A stretch of DNA of 8,179 nt from CAZLAP01 sp964557715 (GCA_964557715.1 CAZLAP010000041.1:1-8179), one strand, 5' to 3'; positions 1-7,236 are shown, numbered from the stretch's first letter. Made by a program: numbers and translations. Notes: generated from the letters alone by a model not told the origin.

Positions 1-1010
1 TTTAATAGATTTTCCACTTCTTCTGACAATTGCTTCGGCTGGCAAATAATATGAGCGTCGTCCTGGGTAAAGCCTCTGACCCTTGTTAAGCCGTGCAATA
101 CTCCCGATTTTTCGTAGCGGTAGACTGTTCCCAGTTCAGCATATTTGACGGGCAGTTCTTTGTAGCTTCTTATTTTTGATTTGTAAATTTTAATATGGAA
201 AGGACAGTTCATCGGCTTTATCATATATTCTTCTTCTTCTATGCCGAAAGGGGAATACATATTTTCACGGTAGAGCTTCCAGTGGCCGGAAGTTTTCCAA
301 AGTTCCAACTTGCCGATGTGGGGAGTAACCAGCCATTGGTAGCCTTGAGAGAGCAATTTTTGGTATAAGAAATTTTCAATGATTCTTCTTAAAATTGCTC
401 CTTTTGGCTGCCAGATAGGCAAGCCGGCTCCCACTTCTTCGTCAAACAAAAATAATTCCAATTTTTGTCCTAATATTCTGTGGTCTCTTTTTTCCGCTTC
501 TTCCTGGATTTTTAAATATTTTTCCAATTCTTCTTTTTCTTCAAAAGCTATTCCGTAAATCCTGGTCAGCATTTTGTTCTTTTCAGAGCCCTTCCAGTAG
601 GCTCCGGCGATTTTGGTCAGTTTGAAAGAGTCAGGATTTATTTCTTTCGTTGTTTTTACGTGCGGCCCTTTGCAGAGATCTGTGAATTTTCCGCTTTGGT
701 AAGTGCTTGCTTTTTTGCCTGTAATTTCCTTAATCAGCTCCAATTTATAAGGCTGGTTTTTGAATATTTTCTTGGCTTCTGTTTTTGCGATTACCTTCTT
801 CTTAAAAGCAATATTTGATTTGATTATTTCTTTCATTTTCTTTTCAATTTTCGGCAAGTCGTCCCGGCTCAAGCTTTCCGGAAAATCAAAATCATAATAA
901 AATCCGTTTTCAATCGCCGGACCAATGCCGAATTTGGTTCCAGAATATAATTCCTGGACTGCCAAGGCCAATATGTGAGAAAGAGAATGTCTTAATGTTT
1001 CTATTTTCAT
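1..1010 (-). CDS. thrS: Threonyl-tRNA synthetase, N-terminal part, lacks TGS domain (3' end beyond window)
   Basis: Cytosolic class II enzyme that charges tRNA-Thr with threonine. Only the first 336 codons are in the window. The protein starts directly in the second N-terminal (editing) domain: RHSLSH gives H8 and H12, and DLCKGPH gives C113 and H117, the four editing-site residues (E. coli H73, H77, C182, H186). The catalytic domain begins near residue 185, with motif 1 around 195-215, MNCPFH with zinc ligand C269 (E. coli C334), and motif 2, including RVRGFTQDDAH with H320 (E. coli H385). The E. coli offset is a steady 65 to 69, so the usual 60-residue TGS domain is absent. An in-frame TAA, the dnaE stop, lies one codon before the ATG, so no longer start is possible. 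Motif 3 and the anticodon-binding domain lie off the left edge. There is no clear Shine-Dalgarno, so translation probably depends on dnaE. Identity is very secure. Confidence 0.96.
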   Translation of the reverse strand, partial: MKIETLRHSLSHILALAVQELYSGTKFGIGPAIENGFYYDFDFPESLSRDDLPKIEKKMKEIIKSNIAFKKKVIAKTEAKKIFKNQPYKLELIKEITGKKASTYQSGKFTDLCKGPHVKTTKEINPDSFKLTKIAGAYWKGSEKNKMLTRIYGIAFEEKEELEKYLKIQEEAEKRDHRILGQKLELFLFDEEVGAGLPIWQPKGAILRRIIENFLYQKLLSQGYQWLVTPHIGKLELWKTSGHWKLYRENMYSPFGIEEEEYMIKPMNCPFHIKIYKSKIRSYKELPVKYAELGTVYRYEKSGVLHGLTRVRGFTQDDAHIICQPKQLSEEVENLL

Positions 1011-1013
1011 TTT

Positions 1014-4000
1014 TTATATTTCTTCTATTATTTCTTCTACGCTTTCGCAAATTATTTTAGGCATACCGTCTTTGGAATCCAGGCGTCCCTGCACCATAAC
1101 TATTTTATTCTCCTGAAAAATAGCCGGGTTTCTTTGGATAACGCCGGGGAAAACAACTACTTCAATCTTGCTGCTTAAATCTTCAATATTAACAAAGAGC
1201 ATTGGCTTGCCGGTTCTGGTGATTATTTTTTTTATTTTGGAAATAATTCCGCCGATTCTGATTTTAACGTTTTGTTTTATGTCAGCCGTTTGAATTTTTC
1301 CTATGGAAACAGCCTTTTTAGCCAGAATTTTTTCAAAACTGTTCAAAGGATGGGAACTGACAAATAGTCCCAACAGTTCTTTTTCCCAGGTCAATCTTTC
1401 TTTTTCCGAAACAGGCGGAGCCGGATTTAAATTGATTTTATCGTTGAAATTCATTCCGTCAAACAAACCCGCTTGGCCGTTTGTTTTTGCCTTTTGCATA
1501 TCTCTGGAATACTCTAAAAGCCTTTCCAAATTGGAAAGCAGCTGGTTTCGTTCCGCCATTTTGTCAAAAACGCCTGCTTTTATTAAGCTTTCCAGGGATT
1601 TTTTATTAAGGTCTTTGGAATTGATTCTGGAAATAAAATCGTTGATTGAGGCGTACGTACCGCCGGCTTTTCTTTCTTTAACTATTGTTTCCACAATGTT
1701 GAGCCCGACATTTTTAATAGCCGACAGGCCGAAGCGTATTTGGTTTTTTCCAGGGACAGTGCTGAAAAAAGTAAAGCTTTCATTTATATCGGGCGGCAGG
1801 ACTTCAATACCCATTTTTTTGCATTCTTCAATCAAAACAGCGATTCTTTCCACATCGTTCTTTTCCGAAGTCAAAAGAGAAGACATAAATTCTGCCGGAT
1901 AATGGGCTTTTAAAAATGCTGTTTGGTAAGCAATGGTGGCGTAAGCCGCAGCATGGCTTCTGTTAAAGGAATATGAGCCGAATGGCTCAATCCAGTGCCA
2001 AATTTGCTGGGCAATGTTTTCTTTGATTTGGTTTTTTTTGCATCCGTCAATAAATTTTTCCTTCTGAGCCATTAAAAGCTTTTTGATTTTTTTGCCGATG
2101 GCTTTTCTTAGAACATCTGCTTCTGAAAGGCTGAAGCCGGCCATATCTTTGGCAATTTGCATTATTTGTTCTTGATAAACCGGAATACCGTAGGTTTTTT
2201 CCAAAATAGGCTTCAGTTTTGGATGAAAGTATTCAATCTCCTGATGCTTTTTGTTTTTTCTGGCAATATAATCCGGAATCAACTGCATAGGTCCGGGACG
2301 ATACAAAGCTGCCATAGCAATAATATCCTCAAATTCAGTAGGTTTCAGTTGCTTTAAATATCTTTGCATACCCTGGCTTTCCAGCTGAAAGATGCCGACT
2401 GTTTCTCCTTTTTGCATAATTTTGTAAATCTTTTTATCGTCAAAAGGAATATTTTCAATGTCAATGTTTGTTTTATAGATGGCGTAAATTCGGGCAAGAG
2501 TGTCTTCAATAATGGTTAAATTTTTCAATCCCAAAAAGTCCATTTTTAAAAGCCCCAGATTTTCTATTGAGTGCATTTCGTATTGGGTAACGATAGCTTC
2601 GTCGTCCTGAGTGGGATGCTGCAAGGGGACCAATTCGTCCAAAGGAGTATTTGATATTACAACGCCGCAGGCATGAGTGGAAGCGTGCCGGGCAACGCCT
2701 TCCAGTTTTTTGGCAATATCAACAAGTTTTTTGGCTTGCTCGTCCGATTCGTACAAAGAGCGGAATTCCGCTATTCTTTTCATTGCTTCTTCCAAAGTAA
2801 ATCCAAAAGGAATCATTTTGGCTATTTGGTCGCAATAACCGTAGGCGTACCCCATGGCTCTGCCTACGTCTCTTATAACGGCTCTGGCAGCCATTGTTCC
2901 AAAAGTAATAATTTGAGCCACTTTGTCTTTGCCGTATTTTTGGGCGACATAATGGATGACTTCGTCCCTTCTTCTGTCGGTAAAATCCAAATCAATGTCA
3001 GGAAGAGAAATTCTGTCCGGATTTAAAAATCTTTCAAATAGAAGATTATATTTTAAAGGGTCAATATTTGTGATTTTCAACAAATAAGCCACCAAAGAAC
3101 CGCCAACGCTGCCGCGGCCGGGCCCGACCACGATTCTATTTTCTTTTGCCCAATTGACAAAATCCTGGACAATTAAAAAATAAGAAGCGAATCCGGTTTC
3201 TTTTATTATGGAAAGTTCATAATTTAACCTTTCAATGGCTTCTTTTTTTGGCTTTTCTCCGAATTTTTCTTTTAATCCTTTTTGACAAAGTTTTTCCAAA
3301 AAATTTTCCGGAGTTTCTCCGACAGGCACTGCGAATTGAGGAAGTTTTACTTTGTCCAGTTCAAATTGGAAATTGCAAAGCTCTGCGATTTTTTGAGTAT
3401 TTTCAATCGCTTCTGGCAATTCTTTAAAATCTTTGAGCATTTGTTCAGCGCTCCTCATTGAAAAATCATCGGCTTTTAAAGTTACTCTTTCGGGATTGTT
3501 GGGGTCAGAACCCGTGTTAATCAGCATTAAAATATCTTGGGCTTCGGCGTCTTCCGGTTTAAGATAATGGACATCGTTAGTAGCTACCAAAGGAATGTTT
3601 AATTTGCGGGAAATGGATATTAATCCTTGGTTTGCAGTTTTTTGTTCTTTTAAATTAGGATGGTGCTGGATTTCCAGGTAAAAATTGCCCTTTCCTAAAA
3701 TTTCCTGGTATTTTAAAGCTGTTTTCTCTGCTTCATTCATTTTTTTAGCTAAAATCAGTTTGGGAATTTTACCGGCTAAACAGGCTGAAAGCCCGATTAA
3801 TCCCTTTGAATGCAGGGCCAATGTTTCTTCATCTATTCTTGGCTTGTAATAAAATCCTTGCAAATGGGCTTTTGTTATAAGCTTGACTAAGTTTTTATAT
3901 CCTTCACTATTCTTGGCTAACAGGACCAAATGATGCCTTTTGTCATCAATATTAGGCCTTTTGTCAGACATCTTTTCCAAGGCCATATACATTTCACAGC

Positions 4001-4193
4001 CGATAATCGGCTTTATGCCTTTTTCCTTCGCTTTTCTGTAAAACTCAACAGCTCCGTAAATGTTTCCGTGGTCGGTAAGAGCCATTGAATCCATATTCAG
4101 CTCTTTAAGGCGATTTAAAAACTGGTCTATTTTGGGTAGACCGTCTAATAAAGAATAATGCGAGTGGACATGCAAATGAGTGAATTTTTTCAT
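1014..4193 (-). CDS. dnaE: DNA polymerase III alpha subunit, DnaE type, with intact PHP domain
   Basis: Catalytic subunit of the chromosomal replicase, 1059 residues (E. coli DnaE has 1160). The N-terminal PHP domain (about 1-210) starts with HLHVHSHYSLLDG and appears to keep all nine metal ligands known from Thermus: H8, H10, D17, H42, E67, H88, C138, D207 and H209. This suggests an active metal-dependent proofreading exonuclease. The polymerase core has GPGRGSVGGSL (357-367), PDIDLDF (catalytic D401 and D403, the same numbers as in E. coli) and LKMDFLGL (D552). A helix-hairpin-helix region follows. An internal clamp-binding motif QAGLF lies at 907-911, and an OB fold at about 975-1055. The protein ends there, so the C-terminal tau-binding domain seems absent. 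The ATG overlaps the TGA of the upstream gene (ATGA), with AAGGGG 7 nt before it. thrS follows in the same frame. Identity is secure; proofreading activity is inferred. Confidence 0.97.
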   Translation of the reverse strand: MKKFTHLHVHSHYSLLDGLPKIDQFLNRLKELNMDSMALTDHGNIYGAVEFYRKAKEKGIKPIIGCEMYMALEKMSDKRPNIDDKRHHLVLLAKNSEGYKNLVKLITKAHLQGFYYKPRIDEETLALHSKGLIGLSACLAGKIPKLILAKKMNEAEKTALKYQEILGKGNFYLEIQHHPNLKEQKTANQGLISISRKLNIPLVATNDVHYLKPEDAEAQDILMLINTGSDPNNPERVTLKADDFSMRSAEQMLKDFKELPEAIENTQKIAELCNFQFELDKVKLPQFAVPVGETPENFLEKLCQKGLKEKFGEKPKKEAIERLNYELSIIKETGFASYFLIVQDFVNWAKENRIVVGPGRGSVGGSLVAYLLKITNIDPLKYNLLFERFLNPDRISLPDIDLDFTDRRRDEVIHYVAQKYGKDKVAQIITFGTMAARAVIRDVGRAMGYAYGYCDQIAKMIPFGFTLEEAMKRIAEFRSLYESDEQAKKLVDIAKKLEGVARHASTHACGVVISNTPLDELVPLQHPTQDDEAIVTQYEMHSIENLGLLKMDFLGLKNLTIIEDTLARIYAIYKTNIDIENIPFDDKKIYKIMQKGETVGIFQLESQGMQRYLKQLKPTEFEDIIAMAALYRPGPMQLIPDYIARKNKKHQEIEYFHPKLKPILEKTYGIPVYQEQIMQIAKDMAGFSLSEADVLRKAIGKKIKKLLMAQKEKFIDGCKKNQIKENIAQQIWHWIEPFGSYSFNRSHAAAYATIAYQTAFLKAHYPAEFMSSLLTSEKNDVERIAVLIEECKKMGIEVLPPDINESFTFFSTVPGKNQIRFGLSAIKNVGLNIVETIVKERKAGGTYASINDFISRINSKDLNKKSLESLIKAGVFDKMAERNQLLSNLERLLEYSRDMQKAKTNGQAGLFDGMNFNDKINLNPAPPVSEKERLTWEKELLGLFVSSHPLNSFEKILAKKAVSIGKIQTADIKQNVKIRIGGIISKIKKIITRTGKPMLFVNIEDLSSKIEVVVFPGVIQRNPAIFQENKIVMVQGRLDSKDGMPKIICESVEEIIEEI

Positions 4194-4867
4194 GAAATTT
4201 CCCCTTTACATCTTAAGCCCGTTAACCTTAATTCTCCGTCAATAGCGGCGTCTTTTAAAATTAAAAAATCTCCGATATCGGTGTTTTTTAAATTTAAGAA
4301 TCCTTTAATTTCAGCTTTTTGAAAATCCATCAAACCGTCAACGTAAGCTTCCTCAAGATCAATAAATTCTTCCACTTTTATTTCCTGGAAATGGGCATCG
4401 CCTTTAATGACGCCCGTTGAAGTTTTTGAGTCCTGAATCACTATTTTTTTGGAATTTATATTGCCTTTAATATTTGCTTTGCTCAAACTTAAAAAACCTT
4501 TAATTATTGCGTTTTCCAAGTTTACGTTTTTTTCTATAATAGCTCCTATTAAATTTAAAACTTCACCTATTAATATTCCGCCGCAATTCAAATTTCCCTT
4601 AATTGTTCCTTCGCCCAGATACAAAGAATTATTGATTGAAGCTCCTTCAAAATTAAGGTCGCCGCAAATAACTGTTTTATTGAAATAAGCCAAACCTAAA
4701 ATATTCGCTTCTTGAAAATTAATCCCCACGTCAACGGTTCTTTCAGAAAGATTAATTTCTTGAATTGTTTTATTTTTAAAATTCGCCTCTCGTTTTTCTT
4801 TTGAGGCATTTTTCAGTTCTTTTTCAATGTCTTCCTTTGTCAGCGTTTTTTCCGAAGTTCCTATCAT
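4190..4867 (-). CDS. Undecapeptide-repeat beta-helix protein (pentapeptide-repeat superfamily, Pentapeptide_3-like)
   Basis: Function unknown. Residues 1-47 are charged and probably helical. From residue 48 to the end the chain is an 11-residue repeat of the form x-[LIV]-x-[LF]-x-x-A-x-[IV]-x-G. Copies start at 48, 59, 70, 81, 92, 103, 114, 125 and 136. After a break at about 147-156 they resume at 157, 168, 179, 190, 201 and 212, giving about 15 copies. Clear examples are DLNFEGASINN (70) and FLSLSKANIKG (125). The pattern resembles the FSGATFSGDAD-type repeats of the Pentapeptide_3 family, with aliphatic residues replacing many Phe, and predicts a right-handed beta-helix. No signal peptide or membrane segment is seen, so it is probably cytosolic. 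It is the first gene of the dnaE-thrS operon and overlaps dnaE by 4 bp. It has no obvious Shine-Dalgarno. The family assignment is good; a link to replication rests only on gene order. Confidence 0.8.
   Translation of the reverse strand: MIGTSEKTLTKEDIEKELKNASKEKREANFKNKTIQEINLSERTVDVGINFQEANILGLAYFNKTVICGDLNFEGASINNSLYLGEGTIKGNLNCGGILIGEVLNLIGAIIEKNVNLENAIIKGFLSLSKANIKGNINSKKIVIQDSKTSTGVIKGDAHFQEIKVEEFIDLEEAYVDGLMDFQKAEIKGFLNLKNTDIGDFLILKDAAIDGELRLTGLRCKGEIS
4201..4206 (-). promoter_or_regulatory. Ribosome binding site of dnaE
   Basis: AAGGGG on the minus strand, 7 nt before the dnaE ATG and inside the last codons of the upstream gene. It can pair with the 16S rRNA tail if one G-U pair is allowed. 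Together with the ATGA overlap it points to translational coupling. Confidence 0.5.
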
Positions 4868-4893
4868 AAGTAAAAATATTGATAAATTAGCTT

Positions 4894-4922
4894 ATTATAT
4901 AAAAAGCTTTCTTTTAAGTAAA
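4894..4922 (-). promoter_or_regulatory. Promoter candidate for the repeat protein-dnaE-thrS operon
   Basis: On the minus strand, TTTACT (4917-4922, 4 of 6 matches to the -35 consensus) and a perfect TATAAT (4894-4899) are separated by 17 bp. Transcription would begin near 4887, leaving a leader of about 20 nt before the ATG. A second TATAAT lies further upstream (4941-4946) but its -35 region is only a T run. The region is AT-rich, so chance matches are possible. Confidence 0.45.
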
Positions 4923-5002
4923 TACGCGTTTATTGCTGTAATTATACAACATAAATAGTTTTTAAAAAAGGGAAGCTGTAATAAGTTGTGGAAATTTTTT
5001 AA

Positions 5003-5030
5003 TTGTATTAAGTTCAATAAAGACTATAAT
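5003..5030 (+). promoter_or_regulatory. Promoter candidate for the rnhB operon (would give a leaderless mRNA)
   Basis: TTGTAT (5003-5008) and a perfect TATAAT (5025-5030) are spaced by 16 bp. Six bases (5031-5036) separate the -10 box from the rnhB ATG, so the expected first transcribed base falls on the A of the ATG. No Shine-Dalgarno precedes that ATG, which fits leaderless translation. Confidence 0.45.
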
Positions 5031-5036
5031 AATTCA

Positions 5037-5669
5037 ATGAATTTGCCGAACTTTAAAGAGGAAAAAAAGCTGCGTAAAAGAAAATTCAAGTGCGTGGTTG
5101 GGCTGGACGAAGCTGGCAGGGGGCCTTTGGCCGGCCCGGTAGTGGCAGCGGCAGTGGCAGTGCTGCCGGATTTCAAGCAGGTTAAAATCAGGGACTCAAA
5201 AAAGCTTTCAGCAAAAGAAAGAGAAAAAATAAATAAAATTTTAAAAAAACATCCGGCGATTAAATGGGGTATAGGCAAAGTTTCCGAAAAGGCAATAGAT
5301 AAAATAAATGTTTTGCAGGCAACCAGATTGGCAATGGAAAAAGCCGTAGAAAATCTGAAAGCTAAAAACGGAAAACGAAAAACAAAAGTTGATTTTTTAA
5401 TTTTAGACGGCAAAATAAAACTTGATTTGCCGATTTCTCAAAAATCAATAGTCAAAGCCGATGAAAAGGTTTTTTCCTGCGCGGCCGCTTCAATCATAGC
5501 CAAGACCGCAAGAGACAAAATAATGATAAAGATGCACGGAAGATATTCTAAGTACGGTTTTAATAAGCACAAAGGTTATCCGACAAAACTTCATTTGGCG
5601 ATGCTTAAGAAATACGGGCCTTGCCAAATACACAGAAAGTCTTTTAAGCCATTGAAAGAATTTAATTAA
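5037..5669 (+). CDS. rnhB: Ribonuclease HII
   Basis: Cytosolic endonuclease that cuts the RNA strand of RNA-DNA hybrids and removes single ribonucleotides from DNA. With the ATG at 5037 it has 210 residues, close to the usual 200. Motif GLDEAGRGPLAGPVV supplies catalytic D24 and E25, LILDG supplies D124, and KADEKVFSCAAASIIAKT supplies D142. The E. coli equivalents are D16, E17, D108 and D126. The usual KGD reads KAD here. GFNKHKGYPT and IHRKSFKPL near the C-terminus are also typical. An in-frame TTG at 4986 would add 17 residues unlike the family; the ATG was preferred because the protein then begins with NLPNFKEEKKL, which matches the usual N-terminus. First gene of the plus-strand operon, 42 bp before rpmF. 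Confidence 0.95.
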   Translation: MNLPNFKEEKKLRKRKFKCVVGLDEAGRGPLAGPVVAAAVAVLPDFKQVKIRDSKKLSAKEREKINKILKKHPAIKWGIGKVSEKAIDKINVLQATRLAMEKAVENLKAKNGKRKTKVDFLILDGKIKLDLPISQKSIVKADEKVFSCAAASIIAKTARDKIMIKMHGRYSKYGFNKHKGYPTKLHLAMLKKYGPCQIHRKSFKPLKEFN

Positions 5670-5711
5670 TATGTTATTGTTTTTTTATTATGCCGAATAT
5701 CAGATAATTTT

Positions 5712-6002
5712 ATGGCTGTTCCGAAACAAAAACACACAAAATCAAGAAGAAACAAGCGCCGGATGCATATCCGCTTGAAAGCGCAGGCTTTGGTTAAATG
5801 CCCCAAATGCGGCAAGCCGACTTTGCCTCATACCGTTTGCCCTAATTGCGGTTATTATAAATCTATGGAAGTAATAGATGTTTTGAAGAAGTTAAATAAA
5901 AAAGAAAGAAAAAAGAAAGAAAAAGAAATGACAGCGAAAGAAAAAGAAGGAAAGGCAGCGGGGAAAGAGCCCTTAAGTATGGAAGAAATGTCCAGAAAAT
6001 AA
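5712..6002 (+). CDS. rpmF: 50S ribosomal protein L32 with long charged C-terminal tail
   Basis: Protein of the large ribosomal subunit. The N-terminus MAVPKQKHTKSRRNKRR is the hallmark of L32 and binds 23S rRNA. A zinc ribbon follows with CPKCG (C30, C33) and CPNCG (C43, C46). The standard protein ends near residue 57-60, but this one has 96 residues. The extra part is Lys/Glu-rich (KKERKKKEKE, then a run to about 80) and closes with LSMEEMSRK, probably a charged helix on the ribosome surface. I recall similar tails from Candidate Phyla Radiation L32 proteins but could not check. No Shine-Dalgarno is visible before the ATG. It lies 42 bp after rnhB and 36 bp before nusB. Confidence 0.96.
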   Translation: MAVPKQKHTKSRRNKRRMHIRLKAQALVKCPKCGKPTLPHTVCPNCGYYKSMEVIDVLKKLNKKERKKKEKEMTAKEKEGKAAGKEPLSMEEMSRK

Positions 6003-6038
6003 GAAGCAAATTAATTTTGAAGTTGTTAATTTAATATT

Positions 6039-6482
6039 ATGGCCAGCAGGCATTTATCTCGCTCCATTGCCATGCAAAGCTTATATGAATGGGATTTTAG
6101 GGGCAAAAAAGCTGATTTGAAAAAAATTGCCGAAAAAAACATTGAAGAATTCGGCCCGGGATTGGAAGATGCAAGTTTGGTTTGGCAGGTGATTGCCGGC
6201 GTTGTCCAACATTTATTCAGCATTGATAAAATTATTGAAAAAGCCGCTCCCGAATGGCCGATTAATCAAATTACCATTGTTGACAGGAATATTTTGAGAA
6301 TAGGGCTTTACGAATTGCTTTACGGCGATAAAGATGAGGTTCCTCCCAAAGTGGCTATAAATGAAGCCATTGAGTTGGCTAAATCTTTTAGCGGAGAAAA
6401 TTCAGGAAAATTTGTCAATGGAGTGTTGGGAACGGTTTACAAGCAAATAATAGGAGAAACAGGAAAAAACAAAAAAAAATAA
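6039..6482 (+). CDS. nusB: Transcription antitermination factor NusB
   Basis: All-helical RNA-binding protein that, with NusE (S10), binds boxA RNA and keeps RNA polymerase elongating through rRNA operons. It has 147 residues (family about 140). Visible family features are the Arg-rich first helix RHLSRSIAMQSLYEWDF (R4, R8, Q13, Y16), ITIVDRNILRIGLYELLY (78-95), PPKVAINEAIELAKSF (102-117) and KFVNGVLG (124-131). It ends in a short Lys-rich tail. No Shine-Dalgarno is seen before the ATG. Its place beside L32, RNase III and S16 fits coordinated ribosome production. Confidence 0.95.
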   Translation: MASRHLSRSIAMQSLYEWDFRGKKADLKKIAEKNIEEFGPGLEDASLVWQVIAGVVQHLFSIDKIIEKAAPEWPINQITIVDRNILRIGLYELLYGDKDEVPPKVAINEAIELAKSFSGENSGKFVNGVLGTVYKQIIGETGKNKKK

Positions 6483-6492
6483 CAATAATAAC

Positions 6493-6549
6493 AATGCGTA
6501 ATGATTAATAATTAAGCTTTTGTTCATTGTTCATTGTTCGCTGTTTGTG
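6493..6549 (+). repeat. Degenerate 7-bp tandem repeat array between nusB and rnc
   Basis: Two adjoining blocks share a 7-bp period. The first (6493-6520) reads AATGCGT, AATGATT, AATAATT, AAGCTTT. After one T, the second (6522-6549) reads GTTCATT, GTTCATT, GTTCGCT, GTTTGTG. AACAATG (6490-6496) is the reverse complement of CATTGTT (6525-6531 and 6532-6538), so the RNA could fold back. The last unit contains the probable GTG start of rnc. It resembles in kind the heptanucleotide repeats known from cyanobacterial intergenic DNA. Confidence 0.6.
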
Positions 6550-7236
6550 GAAGATTTTTCCAATTTTGAAAAAAAACTTAATCTGAAATTTAAAAACAAA
6601 GATTTATTAGTCCAGGCTTTTTGCCATCGTTCTTTTTTGAATGAAAATCCTGATTTTAACCTGAAGAACAATGAAAGGCTGGAATTTCTTGGCGATGCGG
6701 TTTTGGAGCTGATAGTTACCAAGTACCTTTTTGAGAAATATCCCCGGCAGTCAGAAGGAGAATTGACCAACTGGCGGGCTGCTTTGGTTAACACCAAGAT
6801 ACTTTCAAAAACAGCCGATGAATTAGGTTTTAACGATTATTTGCTTCTTTCCAAAGGAGAAAAAAAAGAAACAGGCAAAGCCAGGCAGTGTATTTTAGCC
6901 AACACTTTTGAAGCTTTAATCGGCGCCGCTTATCTTGATTTAGGGTATGAAAAGTGCCAAGATTTTATTAAGAAAAATTTAATTGTCAAACTGCCGGAAA
7001 TCATTAAAAAAGGACTTTTTAAAGACGCTAAATCGCGTTTTCAGGAAGAAGCTCAGGAGAGAGCAGGCATTACCCCGGTTTATAAAGTTATGAAAGAATG
7101 GGGGCCTGACCATTACAAGCATTTTATTATCGGAGCTTTTCTTAACGACCGGTTAATAGCGGAAGGCGAAGGTTCTTCAAAACAGGAAGCCGAAGTTGAG
7201 GCGGCTAAAAAAGCATTAGAAATAAAAGGTTGGTAA
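6547..7236 (+). CDS. rnc: Ribonuclease III
   Basis: Cytosolic double-strand RNA endonuclease that cuts the rRNA precursor and some mRNAs and works as a dimer. From the GTG at 6547 it has 229 residues. The nuclease domain carries NERLEFLGDAVLE (E43, E46, D50) and LANTFEALIGAAYLD (N119, E122). The C-terminal double-strand RNA-binding domain spans about 158-229 (KSRFQEEAQERAG to KQEAEVEAAKKALE). N119 takes the place of a metal-binding Asp (E. coli D114): the distance from D50 is 69 residues, exactly as in E. coli, and the codon is AAC. The start is uncertain, because no in-frame ATG exists near the 5' end. GTG at 6547 gives MEDFSNFEKKLNLKF, a normal N-terminus. TTG at 6520 would add nine residues coded by the 7-bp repeat. 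No Shine-Dalgarno supports either. Confidence 0.95.
   Translation: MEDFSNFEKKLNLKFKNKDLLVQAFCHRSFLNENPDFNLKNNERLEFLGDAVLELIVTKYLFEKYPRQSEGELTNWRAALVNTKILSKTADELGFNDYLLLSKGEKKETGKARQCILANTFEALIGAAYLDLGYEKCQDFIKKNLIVKLPEIIKKGLFKDAKSRFQEEAQERAGITPVYKVMKEWGPDHYKHFIIGAFLNDRLIAEGEGSSKQEAEVEAAKKALEIKGW

Noticed and set aside
1303..1902. Plus-strand open frame of 199 residues opposite dnaE
   Set aside because: It is antisense to well conserved dnaE codons, has no Shine-Dalgarno or promoter, and the translation resembles no family.
4941..4969. Second minus-strand promoter with TATAAT at 4941-4946
   Set aside because: The only -35 at proper distance is a run of T, so the nearer TTTACT-17-TATAAT pair was preferred.
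4986..5036. TTG start adding 17 residues to RNase HII
   Set aside because: The extra residues do not resemble the family, the upstream GGGAAG is a weak and distant ribosome site, and the ATG at 5037 gives a typical N-terminus.
6520..6546. TTG start adding nine residues to RNase III
   Set aside because: The extension is coded by the 7-bp repeat and is not family-like. It remains possible because no Shine-Dalgarno decides between TTG and GTG.
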